A stretch of 64,000 bases of DNA from Chrysomallon squamiferum (GCA_012295275.1 CM022679.1:24729502-24793501); one strand, 5' to 3'. Positions 8,190 to 17,198 are shown, numbered from the stretch's first letter. The notes: generated by a model from the sequence alone, not told the origin. Program-made: numbers and translations.

Positions 8190-9380
8190 TACCTGGAGCC
8201 GAGGCATATACAACAATAGAATCCTTGAAACATGGGACTGGGGTTGTCGTGTATGCTTGTTCTTCAGCAACTCCGTCTATCTCATCTACAGCTACTTCAA
8301 CAGCATCATCCAAATGATCCCCGCGACAAGCCTGATTAACATGAATAAATGAGTGATGGTCAATATTAATTATTTATTTGTATATAAATATCAATTTTAA
8401 GTACAGTTTATTAAATAAAATACTCCTTAATTTTAACATTTAACTCAGAAACCTAACACGTTTAATTGTTTTTGAAATATTCATTTATTATAACGACTAA
8501 ATGAAGGAACAAAGGTTCTACAAAGAAATAGACGAACAAACCAAAAACAAATCAACGTTTTATATATATATATATAGACTGGAATGGCACTTGCCTGCAT
8601 GATAAAAAAACGAGGTTTGCCTGTCAAGGTAGGACAATTGTCGTCGTCGAAGAACGTAAGCAGCTCGCTGGTAGTGACGTCTTCGTCCGTCCCCGAAACA
8701 ATATCACATCTTTGTGACGCATTCCCTTTCATTCTCGCGATGGTTTCGTTGCCGTGTGTTAAAACTGCGCATGCCAGACAGTCGTGATGTGTATGATCCT
8801 CTTCCGCAACTGAGCAAAAGAACAGAAACGAGAGAGAAATTAATATTTCATTAGAATTTTGTTTACCGCTCATCTTGTCACATTTATTCAGTTCATTAAA
8901 TATGTTGCCAGAATATAACTAAGTTCACTTTATATATATATATATATATATATTAATGCAAAAATAGTAGTATAAAACTCGAAAGTGCCTATTATTAAAA
9001 TGTATCTTGTTCTTGTTTTTCATGTTCTCTTTCTTTCATTCTTTTGAATTTTCTCTATACATCTGCGGCCATATAAATAATTTAGAACTTACATAGTGGC
9101 ATTACAACATAAGAATTACATTACTACAGTTTCCACAAGCGCTGTACATACCTGATTTTAGCCAGTTTTTCATCTCTCTGGCAGTGAGATCGATCTGGAT
9201 TCTGACATCTTCAAAACCGAGTGTCTGAAATACCCGCTTAAGATTTTCTGTGTCATAGCGCGATCCTGCTCTAATGGGAAGCTCGGGTTCGTGATCCTCG
9301 AATCTCTGGTTGTTTATGATGAGTGCCACACCTCGGGTCCTGAAGGAAAAATCGTACTCGTCCGTAGGACTGGCGGCCAT
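783..9380 (-). CDS. Caspase A, effector-type cysteine protease (complete gene, 4 coding exons)
   Basis: Coding exons join as complement(9152-9380, 8595-8809, 8193-8331, 783-1045): 846 nt, 281 aa plus stop, with junction phases 1, 0 and 1 agreeing throughout. The product is a C14 cysteine protease cleaving after Asp, expected in the cytosol in apoptosis. It has almost no prodomain: the conserved core begins near residue 9. Visible signatures are R37 of the P1-Asp pocket (RAGSRYD), catalytic H95 in VLTHG, catalytic C150 in QACRG, an Asp/Glu-rich linker (about 153-170), and the small-subunit motif QMPCVYSMLTKDVYF. The length fits the caspase-3/7 class. Oddities: the aromatic pocket residues usual in the small subunit are Val here (V199, V207), one intron has a GC donor, and intron 3 contains a 5S/7SL/small-ORF array. 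Assignment to the caspase family is firm; orthology to a named caspase is not claimed. Confidence 0.93.
1476..1694 (+). pseudogene. 5S rRNA: 5S rRNA gene interrupted by a 101-bp insertion
   Basis: The first 22 nt of 5S (GTCTACGGCCATACC...) lie at 1476-1497 and the remainder at 1599-1694/5, ending CTGTAGACA. The two parts sum to 119 nt, the length of the intact copy at 5085. The internal control region downstream (TTAGTACTTGGATGGGTGACC) is intact, but the A-box side is displaced by about 100 bp, so correct transcription and folding are unlikely. There are a few substitutions against copy 2, such as CCAAAG for CCGAAG. Confidence 0.88.
1498..1598 (+). repeat. 101-bp insertion in 5S copy 1, flanked by a 12-bp direct repeat
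   Basis: The 12-mer ATACCACGTTGA occurs at 1486-1497 and 1587-1598. Removing 101 bp restores a full-length 5S. The inserted sequence contains a near copy of the 5S upstream flank (ATTCACGATTATTTTTCGACG, compare 1447-1468) and a GC-rich stretch with inverted arms TCCCGGA (1541-1547) and TCCGGGA (577-583 of the second thousand, i.e. 1577-1583). It may be a local duplication or the footprint of a small mobile element. Confidence 0.75.
2102..2395 (-). ncRNA. 7SL: SRP RNA (7SL), full-length copy 1
   Basis: Read on the minus strand, this 294-nt segment matches animal 7SL RNA along its length; human 7SL is about 300 nt. The Alu domain starts GCCGGGAGTTGTGGCG and continues CCTGTAATCCAGCTACTTGG. The S domain shows GTCCGCACTGAGCTCGGCAT, the helix 6 region CTAAGGAGGGA, the SRP54-binding helix 8 motif GGAAACGCAGCAGG (plus 2188-2201) and AGTAGTGGGATCGC. 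The 3' end is followed by a TTTTT run (Pol III terminator) at about 2097-2101. The RNA scaffolds the signal recognition particle, which targets nascent secretory proteins to the ER. It is transcribed convergently with the adjacent 5S gene and on the same strand as the host caspase gene. Confidence 0.93.
2413..2426. promoter_or_regulatory. Conserved inverted motif upstream of 7SL copy 1
   Basis: TCCGGCGATCCGGA has inverted arms TCCGG/CCGGA around 4 nt and lies about 18 bp upstream of the 7SL 5' end. The same motif is present upstream of copy 2 at about 5936-5949. It could be an external Pol III promoter element; 7SL genes in other animals also use upstream elements. Function is inferred only from position and conservation. 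Confidence 0.35.
2533..2785. repeat. Conserved block X, copy 1
   Basis: A non-coding block starting GCAAGCTATTAACAGATGCG and including TTTCGTCCTCTTTGTGCACC and CTCACTGTCTCCATATTTTCC. It recurs at 3561 and 6119 with few changes outside its (ATT)n core. It matches no small RNA I recognise and has no consistent reading frame. Confidence 0.7.
2786..3393. other. Segment found only in unit 1
   Basis: About 600 bp of moderate GC content, absent from unit 2, between block X copy 1 and the partial duplication. It contains several loose internal repeats around 'AATTAAGGTGA' (about 3225-3290). No gene or recognisable mobile element was seen. Confidence 0.5.
3394..3829. repeat. Partial duplication of unit 1 lacking 7SL (contains block X copy 2)
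   Basis: 3394-3455 (ATAATACTGCAGAGCTAGAG...AAAACACCATAA) matches 1903-1962 and 5409-5465. The sequence then jumps to the TTTATTTG-rich stretch and block X (3561-3829), omitting the ~470 bp that would hold 7SL. This explains the longer first unit. Confidence 0.7.
4035..4070 (+). promoter_or_regulatory. TATA box and initiator of small gene, copy 1
   Basis: TATAAG at 4035-4040 and CATTCAGT with the probable +1 A at 4068, 33 bp from the TATA start. This gives a 38-nt leader before the ATG at 4106. The spacing is that of a compact core promoter and is exactly repeated in copy 2. Confidence 0.65.
4106..4408 (+). CDS. Intronless 100-aa non-histone protein with histone-type mRNA end, copy 1
   Basis: 100 codons from ATG (MEKFSLYAAL...) to TAA. 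I do not recognise the family. The protein is rich in charged residues and Leu, Tyr and Arg, probably mostly helical, with a coiled-coil-like middle (LNSKLEDLQLRYDKARVDNH) and an acidic tail ending SESDNEYMQ. It lacks histone-fold sequence and has no signal peptide or membrane segment. Against copy 2 I count four synonymous codon changes and two conservative replacements (V to I, N to D), with no frameshift, so the frame looks maintained. A TATA/initiator pair precedes it and a histone-type 3' stem-loop follows 39 nt after the stop, with no intron and no clear poly(A) signal. That is the layout of replication-dependent histone genes. Reality as a gene: likely. Function: unknown. Confidence 0.8.
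   Translation: MEKFSLYAALYETENRFRRACDQIVMLNSKLEDLQLRYDKARVDNHKSFRYNLRLKMATVEGVRNSYYEYACWKAETVAELRMRLSIVSPESESDNEYMQ
4447..4462 (+). promoter_or_regulatory. Histone-type 3' stem-loop, copy 1
   Basis: GGCTCTTTTAAGAGCC forms a 6-bp stem (GGCTCT/AGAGCC) with loop TTTA. This fits the animal histone pre-mRNA hairpin bound by SLBP. A purine-rich GTGAAAGTGA about 14 nt downstream is placed like the U7-pairing histone downstream element. It is identical in copy 2 although surrounding bases differ. Confidence 0.82.
4508..4591. repeat. (AAC)n(AAT)n microsatellite
   Basis: Uninterrupted AAC repeats followed by AAT repeats, downstream of the stem-loop of small gene copy 1. Copy 2 has a related AAT tract further downstream. 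Confidence 0.95.
5085..5203 (+). rRNA. 5S rRNA: 5S rRNA, intact copy
   Basis: 119 nt beginning GTCTACGGCCATACCACG and ending GTGCTGTAGACA, with the terminal GTCTAC/GTAGAC helix intact. The conserved GTCCGATCACCGAAGTTAAG and the C-box region TTAGTACTTGGATGGGTGACC are present, so the internal Pol III control region is complete. T-rich sequence follows (ATTTCATTTTGC, then TTTTTTA). It looks transcribable and would supply 5S rRNA for the large ribosomal subunit. Whether it is a major 5S source or a stray copy cannot be told from one window. Confidence 0.95.
5610..5903 (-). ncRNA. 7SL: SRP RNA (7SL), full-length copy 2
   Basis: 294 nt, the same length as copy 1 and differing from it at only a handful of positions. 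The Alu domain, the helix 6 loop region (CTAAGGAGGGA) and the helix 8 motif GGAAACGCAGCAGG (plus 5696-5709) are intact, and the 3' end abuts TTTTT at 5605-5609. One difference changes CATCGATATGG to CTTCGATATGG in the S domain. An extra ~12 bp (TTAATAGGTGCG) lies just upstream of the 5' end relative to copy 1, so any fixed-distance external promoter would be shifted. Confidence 0.93.
6119..6388. repeat. Conserved block X, copy 3
   Basis: The same block as at 2533 and 3561, ending in the sequence leading to the small-gene promoter (AACATAAAAGTAACAGCAGC). Copies 2 and 3 share the tail AGTGTATCTAGCAGTGGTAG, which copy 1 lacks. Confidence 0.7.
6591..6626 (+). promoter_or_regulatory. TATA box and initiator of small gene, copy 2
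   Basis: TATAAG at 6591-6596 and TTCAGT with probable +1 A at 6624, again 33 bp apart and 38 nt upstream of the ATG at 6662. Confidence 0.65.
6662..6964 (+). CDS. Intronless 100-aa non-histone protein with histone-type mRNA end, copy 2
   Basis: Same length and frame as the copy at 4106. It has Ile for Val in EGIRNSYYEY and Asp for Asn in SESDDEYMQ; other differences are synonymous. The promoter spacing, leader length, stop codon context (TAAAGTGAGCC) and downstream stem-loop are all retained. The tandem arrangement with 5S and 7SL suggests amplification as a unit, like histone repeats, but the product itself is unrecognised. Confidence 0.8.
   Translation: MEKFSLYAALYETENRFRRACDQIVMLNSKLEDLQLRYDKARVDNHKSFRYNLRLKMATVEGIRNSYYEYACWKAETVAELRMRLSIVSPESESDDEYMQ
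7003..7018 (+). promoter_or_regulatory. Histone-type 3' stem-loop, copy 2
   Basis: GGCTCTTTTAAGAGCC, identical to the copy at 4447, starting 39 nt after the stop. It is followed by the same GTGAAAGTGA purine-rich element. Confidence 0.82.
7224..7277. repeat. (AAT)n microsatellite
   Basis: Long AAT run, positionally equivalent to the tract following small gene copy 1 but preceded by ~150 bp of unrelated A+T-rich sequence. Confidence 0.95.
7383..7566 (+). repeat. Third cassette unit, truncated
   Basis: The sequence from GAAATGAGATAACGTCACTG through GGAGGTATGTTCTGGTC to TAATATCTAGAG repeats 4689-4865 closely. Homology then stops before any 5S gene. This marks the right end of the array. Confidence 0.8.
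7567..8192. other. Remainder of caspase A intron 3
   Basis: Unremarkable A+T-rich intron sequence with an A run near 8043 and a (GT)n tract at about 8143-8186, directly next to the exon 3 donor (ACGTAC|C on the plus strand). No gene seen. Confidence 0.7.
8193..8331 (-). CDS. Caspase A coding exon 3 (active-site Cys, linker)
   Basis: Acceptor TTAATCAG|GCTTGT, donor CTCCAG|GTACGT. It encodes ACRGDHLDDAVEV through VVYASAPG (residues 149-194 plus one base). The catalytic Cys150 is the second codon; the Asp-containing stretch that follows is the probable interdomain cleavage region, and PCFKDSIVVYASAPG starts the small subunit. Confidence 0.93.
8595..8809 (-). CDS. Caspase A coding exon 2 (catalytic His)
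   Basis: Acceptor TTTTGCTCAG|TT (phase 1). It encodes VAEEDHTHHDCLACAVLTHG (H95) through LTGKPRFFIMQ (residues 77-148). The exon ends CAG|GCAAGT, a GC-type donor; reading through instead would replace ACRG with ASAIPV and destroy the active site. Confidence 0.92.
9152..9380 (-). CDS. Caspase A coding exon 1 (start codon, P1-pocket Arg)
   Basis: ATG at 9380-9378; MAASPTDEYDFSFRTRGVAL leads directly into the caspase core, with R37 in RAGSRYD. The donor is AAATCAG|GTATGT, phase 1. Just upstream on the minus strand, TAATGTTCCAG|TGAATGG looks like a 3' splice site, and the TGA in that reading frame immediately before the ATG supports this start with a 5' UTR intron. No CARD or DED prodomain was found upstream. 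Confidence 0.9.
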
Positions 9381-9428
9381 TCACTGGAACATTACAACAT
9401 TACAACATTCAGAGAGGGGCAGTGGGTC

Positions 9429-9430
<2 letters not shown>

Positions 9431-9505
<75 letters not shown>
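9431..9505. repeat. (GA)n microsatellite
   Basis: A 75-bp perfect GA run ending about 50 bp upstream (minus-strand sense) of the caspase A start codon, probably in the 5' UTR intron. Confidence 0.97.
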
Positions 9506-9510
<5 letters not shown>

Positions 9511-9797
9511 ATCGTGGTGTGTATATAATTATATAATGCTCACAAGCTAGCATACGAAAACCGAACATGAAATGCGACCGCTCAGGTTAAGTCATGTTCA
9601 TATCCTACAGCTGCTTTTCTGACTAAGTTACACTTTAAATAAACGTTAAAAACATTAAACTGAATTTATCTCCTCTGTTATAATGACAACAACAACAACA
9701 ACAACAACAAGTAGAGCAACAAGAGCAACACGAGCAACAAAAATAATTATAATAATAATATTTGTAATTATAATTATATTAAATATCGTTATTTTAT

Positions 9798-9814
9798 GAA
9801 AATCATCATCATCA

Positions 9815-9850
<36 letters not shown>

Positions 9851-9851
9851 G

Positions 9852-9944
<93 letters not shown>

Positions 9945-9948
9945 CAGT
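9798..9948. repeat. (ATC)n(ATT)n(AGT)n trinucleotide block
   Basis: Three successive trinucleotide arrays; the AGT part alone spans about 90 bp. Confidence 0.95.
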
Positions 9949-10019
9949 ATTGTTAATATTATTGCTGGGTTTTTTGATGGTTGTTGTTAAGAAAATGGGA
10001 TGATATATCCTGTGACATA

Positions 10020-10240
10020 TGGGAAGAAAAGATCTGATATAAGCTGGCCCATCCCTAGAAGCTAACAAACTATCTGGATGACTGCAGATTGACCCAGGTG
10101 AATGAAGAACGATATATTCCTGGAACATGATATTCATGGACAAATATCTCGGGTATTTCAGTAACATTGCATAACTGTCGCCTGTCGGAAACCTTTCGTT
10201 TGAATTCCCCAAAAGAAGGACTATCCCAGCTGAGTAAAGT
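10020..10240 (-). pseudogene. Possible decayed coding fragment
   Basis: Two overlapping minus-strand frames are open here in sequence of higher complexity than its surroundings. One reads about 52 codons (WDSPSFGEFKRK...FTWVNLQSSR) to a TAG; another contains ERFPTGDSYAMLLKYPRYLS. Neither is recognised, neither has convincing splice sites, and either could be chance or a mobile-element remnant. Confidence 0.2.
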
Positions 10241-10662
10241 AGCTAAATATACGAACTGTTGCAGTATGATACAAACTGACGTCTGTGGTTCAAATAATCA
10301 GGAAGGTTTTGGAAATATATAAAAATTGATGTTAATATGCTCAAGGAGAGAAAGATGGCCTAATCAACTATTATTTTGTTATTAATAATGAAAATTATTA
10401 AAGCATTGAAATTTATTAAAGCTTTTGGATTATATAAATATTAATTAAAATTCCTATTAATACACGTTTATGAAAAACAAAAAGAAATAATAAGAAGGAA
10501 AATCACACCCACCCACACCCACCCACACACACAAAAACACAAAAGACACACACAAAGATGTACAATGTTTGTATTACATCAGCATACTTTGAAAATCAGC
10601 TCTTTATTATTCCATTACCTTGGTTAACTTGAAACGCTTTGATGATGATGATGATGATGATG

Positions 10663-10694
<32 letters not shown>

Positions 10695-12070
10695 CATAAT
10701 AATAATAATAAAGGGTTTAATCATAATTTTAATAATATATTAAAGACGATATTAACTTTTCCAATGCCCATATTATGTGACGATATTATTCCATGCAAAA
10801 TAAATTTTTAAATAAATAAATAAAATGATATAAAAAAAACCTTCATTCAACCTTAATTATTCAAGATTAATACAAATTTTATTACTCATTAAATGCTTGT
10901 TTAAACAAATTTTTAATTTCTTCACAAAACCGTAATTTTAATTTTACATTTGTTACACAAATTATTCCATTAAAACAGCAACAGTATTTTGTCGATGAAG
11001 AAAATGACGAATGATGATAAATGATGATAGGTTATTTTAAAACAATCTCGTCAACGACAACAACAACAATCTCAACCAGATGTGAATAATAATAATAAAA
11101 TAAAATAATTTAATTTCTAACAAAATAATAAAGTTAAATATTGTCATAAATACTAGAATATTCATAATAACTGTCATTTTACTCTTGAAATTTTAGAATT
11201 CATTTTATTCCGACCACCACATTTTGTACGAGCAAACTCTGTGGAACAGAATTATCGAATATAACGGCATTTCTTTTTATATAACGTGATTACGTAAATC
11301 GCATTAGGATTTCTCCTTAATGCTAAGTTGTTTATAATACATTTAGCACTTACATAAATAAAACGGTACAGATAGACAGATATATAAAGAAACATACATC
11401 TTAACTTTTCATTTTATGTTTGTTCTTGCTGAAATTAAAGATGGCAGCGAAAACAATAAAATTCTGATTTCTTCAAATTCCAAAAACTGGTTTTTATTTA
11501 ATGAATAAACAAAATAAAAATTCATGTTATAAGATATTCGTATTATTTCGGAAACTCACTCATTTTATTAGAGGTAGAAAAATTATTCTTTAAGCCGATA
11601 AATTCGTGTTTTCATTGCTGATTCGTACATGAGTTAGTTTATATTAAGGATTAACAGAATACGAATCAGTGACCTGTGCCCATAGTATTGCCTGTATTTT
11701 GAAACAGGACAGTTGCACGAAATATATGTGCCCTTTAGTACAGTTGATAACATTATGTAGCAATGTTAAAGTCTAATTCGATAATCAAATATAACAAATG
11801 TTAGTAATCAAATGTTAATATTATAACTCGACACAGTATGTGAAAATATATCACAGCACTGACTATCAAAGTTCGAGTTACATCAGCAATCAGACGTAAT
11901 AAATACGATACAACTGGATGCAAGGCTGTTTGTGTGTTATAATAGGATTGTAGTTTTTAAAAAATTTCCTATTTGTTATTAAACAGAATATAATATTTTA
12001 GATAGTTTTCAGAGTCCTTTTTATCTTTTTTTTTATTATTATTTTTTTTTTTAAATGCAAGACCCCATTA

Positions 12071-12111
<41 letters not shown>

Positions 12112-12764
12112 ATAAATAAATAAACAAATATAAAAGATTAAATTTCTTGAAGTACAAAACGTCAGACGTCTCTCCGCCTGTATTTATAATGTTGTCATTT
12201 ACATGAACCCGAAAAGATAACAGTGAGAAAGGTAGTAACAGAGACAGACATATATTTATTTAAATATGTATGTATGTATGTATGTGTGTGTGTGGGTGGA
12301 TGGGTGGGTGTGTACATGTGTGTGTTACATACATACGTACGTAAACAACAGACAGACAGAAATTCATAAAGACAGATAAATATAACGACCAACATTTATA
12401 CAAGTATATGTATGTATTGACAGACATATATAAATAGGTAGATAGATAGACAAATATACAGATATATAGAGAGACATACATACAGATAGACAGATATATA
12501 AAGAGATATACATACAGGCAGATCTAGTTATTAAAAGCGTTCATACATTCACAATCTCTCTCAGACACACACATACGTACTACATTTACTTACCAGTGAC
12601 ATCAGTGAATGCTGCAGAATGCTTTAAAAATAATTAAAATCCGGGTAGGAAATATTCTGCCTGTTCTGTCAGTATATATATATATATATATATATTAGGG
12701 AACAAAACAAACAAACGTACATTTGCTGATCTGTCATGTGTATTTTCTCTTCAAACACCATTAG

Positions 12765-12890
12765 CTTAGTCGTAACGGATTACGTACGGTCCGCGTCATC
12801 CACGGGAACAGTCGGTCAGAACTTTTGACGATTCTGCGGAGGAATGTTTGTCCGGATCAGAGAACAATGGCGCCTTTATTTAGAAAGTAA
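12765..12890. promoter_or_regulatory. CpG-containing GC-richer patch between the caspase genes
   Basis: About 125 bp with many CpGs (TTACGTACGGTCCGCGTCATC, GACGATTCTGCGGAGG) in an otherwise A+T-rich spacer. It could be a shared promoter or 5' UTR exon of one of the caspases. Only composition and location support this. Confidence 0.25.
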
Positions 12891-12961
12891 TCAAGTGTAT
12901 ATTCGCATCAGCTATGTCTGATCTTTTGACCTCGTTTTAGTTAATCAACAACAACTAAACT

Positions 12962-12962
<1 letters not shown>

Positions 12963-13022
<60 letters not shown>
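12963..13022. repeat. (AG)n microsatellite
   Basis: About 60 bp of perfect AG repeat. Confidence 0.97.
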
Positions 13023-13027
<5 letters not shown>

Positions 13028-13479
13028 GAGATTTCAAACTAGAAGAAAATTGAATGATCGATTTGAATAATAATTTATTTATTATTATCTTTTTCTTATT
13101 AGATTTCAAACTGTATTTATTATTACTATTCTGATCATGAAAGCAAGTGAAAGAGCCTCTCCCCCAGCGAATCACTAATAGATGTTTTTATTTTATATAT
13201 ATGAAATGTTTGTGGGAAAGATTTTTTACGATTTTATGTTTATTATTTTACATTTTTGATTAGTCACTTTAACGTTTTCATAACGTGATATATTTAATTA
13301 TTTGTTATTATCATTATTTTTTTTCTAAAAATAATATATATATTTAGCTTACATATGCCATTTTACAACAAAGTCCGAAGGAAAAAAGAAAGAATAATAA
13401 ACTTTTAATATAATAATATAATGAATAATAGAAAATTTCCTGAGTCCCTAAAATTTGTTTTTATAAATTATTATTATTT

Positions 13480-13514
<35 letters not shown>

Positions 13515-13679
13515 TTATTATGATTATTATTATTTTATTTTTAAATCACGGCATGAGCATAGCCAGGAATTGTGATTAGACAAAAGTGAAAAGGGCTATG
13601 GGAACCCAAATATGTGTCAACTTCCTCTAATCTGGGAATGGGAAAACTATAATTATATCATTATTGTTATCCAAAGCGC

Positions 13680-14340
13680 CTCTACTTTGTGTTCGTCAAA
13701 CTGTTCTCACCCATTTCTTCTCACTTTTGAACGCTTGATTTATTCTCTGTTTCAAGGCCTGTCTGAATAAAAATTTCATTGAATGGAAAATTTCAAGTCT
13801 TATCTTTGTGTATACTGCACGAATTTTACTGTGTTTTGTTTCGAAAACGGTTAAATCTGAATCGCAGTGACATCTGCGTTTGTACACTGCCGTTCACGAT
13901 TTCGGCATTAGCTCTGTGAGCTTTCTTGATAAAAACAAAAGACTAATATCTTAGCTTCGTTTATGTATCCAATATCAAAGTTCTTGCCAGCCGGAAGTGG
14001 TAGTAAAATCTTGATGAATAAACTGTGTAAAGAGTCTTGACTATCTCCGAGCAACAGACCCATTTCAGGAACAAATCAGATGAAAGCGAGATATTTTATC
14101 TTTTTAAAAACAGTACCACTTGAAGCTTAAAGCAACTGCAGGAGAATCCGCCCCGCCTGAGAAAGACGTCACAGAAATCGATTCACTCCCGAGTCATAAC
14201 ATGACTGATCAAACAGATTTTCCACATCCAGAGAACCTCCTGAATTCTGTTTCAAGTTGCTGGTTTTGTGAGCAAAGTGATCATTCTTTTTCATAAGATG
14301 TCGATTTAAGTCTTAGCAAAGTGAACTTCAGCTTCTGTTC
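13680..14340 (-). pseudogene. Possible decayed protein-coding sequence
   Basis: On the minus strand, stretches of coding-like sequence occur in different frames separated by stops: FAHKTSNLKQNSGGSLDVEN (near 14270), VPEMGLLLGDSQDSLHSLF and LPLPAGKNFDIGYINEAKIL (near 13950-14060), and FETKHSKIRAVYTKIRLEIF (near 13800). No introns are evident between them, which would fit a processed pseudogene with frameshifts. The parent family is not recognised. Confidence 0.3.
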
Positions 14341-14707
14341 CTTTTACATTAACATTACCAAACTTGTATCTTTTTTAAGTACTGTCATACCTGCAATATC
14401 CATCCCGTTTTTGTCCGTTTGTTCTTAATACACTCTTATTTAAACTGTTTTGAGCACCGCTGGAAAGAGGAGCAGGTATTAATGAGTCAATTTTTTTAAT
14501 TATTATATAGCCATTATTAGCATTAAGATGCTGAAGAAAACTGCAACTTGTTAAAAATTAACATTCAAATTTTCTAATTTATCTCTTCTAAATGTATTTC
14601 ATCATCTAGATCTTTTCACTGTGAATAATTTGTATAAAACTATTTTTGTAGTACAAGTAGAAACGAAGTAATGAATTTTCAAAGTTTTTTTAATTTATAT
14701 ATATGTT

Positions 14708-14740
<33 letters not shown>

Positions 14741-14790
14741 TATCTTTCGCCTGAATGATTTTTTACATATCAATGTTAATATACTTGCAG

Positions 14791-14906
14791 AGTTATGAAA
14801 ACAATTAGACTGAATATTTTCAACACATTGTATGACACTGTGAAAAAAGCTTTGTCAGAGGCAATCTGGCTTAAGAACAAGCCACTGAAAATCGGTATTC
14901 GAAATG
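14791..14906 (+). CDS. Orphan internal exon candidate
   Basis: ATATACTTGCAG precedes and GAAATG|GTAAGT follows a 116-nt segment. One frame is open across it: VMKTIRLNIFNTLYDTVKKA then LSEAIWLKNKPLKIGIRN. Both splice signals are good and the peptide is not low-complexity. No flanking exons were identified, and it does not resemble either caspase. It could belong to an unseen gene, a pseudogene, or chance. Confidence 0.3.
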
Positions 14907-17198
14907 GTAAGTATGCGCGAACGGCACATAAATATAAAAAAAAATTAAAAAAAAAAACGAACAATAACAACAAAACAACAACATTAAAAAAAAAAAAAAA
15001 AAAAAAAAATTCATAACTGTGGAATTGTTTGTCTGACAACTCTGAATTGTTTTTACTTCTGAAATCAGGATAAAAAAGATCTACAATTATAATTAAAAAT
15101 CAATCTTGTATTTTCCAAAATGAAAAATCAGTTCTGATTACCTAATATTAATAAAAAGTGTTAAGCAGAAACGAAACTAGGAATCAATTAAAAAATTGTT
15201 TTAAATTTTTCATCATAAATTTTCTATCTGCAGAAATTACCATCATTGCATCATTTTATTTTTATAATTATTTTTATTTGCGTTGGTGTTTTATTGCTAC
15301 CACTACTACTACTACGACTACGACTACTACTACTGTTATTTTTATATTTTAATGTACGAAATGAAACAAAAACGATTTAAAAAGGTTTTTTTCTTTATTT
15401 TTCAAAATTAATTTGTTTAATAATAATTCAAAAAACAACAAAAAATATTATAAGTAAATAGATTAGATAATAAATGTTTTAATGAAATAGTTACAAGCAT
15501 TTCTCCACCATTTTCAAATAAAAATAATCTATAATTATAATATAAAATAAGCAGCGACGAGTAAATATTACGGAACTAATTCATACTTAAGTGAGTTAGT
15601 TATATGCGACTGTTCATCGTAGTTACTGAGTACTGAATAATCACAGAAACATTTCTGGGAAAAAAATTTAAAAAAGAAGAAATGGAGGGGAAAAAAAAAA
15701 AAAAAAATATGTATCAAGTGCAAGAGCGGAGCGAGCTAATTCTGCCCGAGGTTTTCTGAAAAGTAAAACCTTTTTTTGGCTGCTTTTTTCTTTCTGTTAT
15801 TCATTCATTATTTTTTTATTATTAAAAATAAAAATAATAATGGAAATTATATAAATTATTATTATTATTATTATTATTTTTTTAAGTGCCTTTCTTCTTT
15901 CTGTTTGAAAAGTAATACGAGTGGATATAGTTGGCAAAAATCAACACTGTGTTGATTCTTAGTACTCAATCATTGTAGACATTTTGCAATTATTATTCCA
16001 GTTTCGAAACCGCGTTTTTTCTATTTTCTTAACAGAAGAGTTGCATAAATAAGATCATTCGTAAAAATAGCAGATAATGCAACAAACCCCGAAACTGGAA
16101 AATTAATGTAATATTAATCACTAATTTATATTTATTTTTTTATAATATTAAAATTAACATCTGGTACCCAGTTTAGTATCTGAATTTTACGATAATAAAG
16201 GAAGTGCTCTGATCGAAATTTAGAAAAGGCTTGACGAGGTAAACAAAATTTAATAAAAGTTTATCTAGTTTCACTGTCATTATATCGGTATGTTCGTTTT
16301 CTATCATAGCTCGTTGGATATTAAATGTTTGGTACATCTGTCATTCACTTCTGATGAAAAGTGGAATATTTATTTTATTTAAATCGTATTATTTTTAGAA
16401 TCGAAACTTAACAATGATAAACATATTCCTAAATAAAATAAGCCATTCGAAAGGACTCAAGTTTAAATTAGTTTGAATGTACACTCTAACAACAATAACA
16501 CAAATGTATTTAAATAAATAAACCCAGTGTAAGGTGTTTTTTTTTAATGCAGATGTATTCATGTTAGAATCAGGCCATGCTTATTTCTCAACTTTTTTTT
16601 ATTTTTAAAATTATTATTTTATTTTTATTTTTTATTTTTATTATGATTATTATTATTATTTTGTGTGTGTGTGTTAAAGAATTGTTTAATAGCTGTTTTT
16701 GGCCACACTTGTTAATTCAGCAGGTGGCATTGTATGATTTTGTATAACTTTACACTGATAAAATGTTACACACAAACAAACACACACACACACACACACA
16801 CACAAACATTTTTTTCTGGTGTTGTTGGTTTTTGTTACCTGTTTTAGCTTTTGATGTATCCCATAGCCATTTTGCTTTCCTAATTCATAGCTCTATTCTA
16901 ATTTATGACAAATATGAAATCAATGTGCATAAAAAGGTCATCACCATATATATATAAATATACACCTCTACTAAGCTACTACTATTCAAAACAAAATATA
17001 ATTTGTGAAATGATCATTGTTCTGTGAAAGTAAAATGGCTGGTTTTTGATTGTATCTTGGAAAAAAGGAAACTTGAGACTACTTGTGAAAACAAGCAATT
17101 GTAGTATTTTTATTATCATAATTTGATATTAAATATATTTTATTTTCCAGTTTAAAATAATTTCATCACAGCATCCTCCTTTTTTAGTGAACAGTATC

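Larger units (their letters stand above)
9381..17198. other. Spacer between divergent caspase genes A and B
   Basis: The spacer should hold both promoters and any 5' UTR exons. It is dominated by simple repeats: GA (9431), ATC/AGT (9798), GAT/AAT (10637), AT (12075), GT/GGT (12280-12320), AG (12963), TTTA (13480), poly-A (14985-15009) and CA (16780). Less A+T-rich patches at 10020-10260, 12765-12890 and 13540-14340 are listed separately. No complete gene was seen. Confidence 0.6.

Noticed and set aside
8125-8313. Stand-alone peptide ending in Thr-His repeats
   Set aside because: It is caspase A exon 3 read on into the (GT)n intron sequence.
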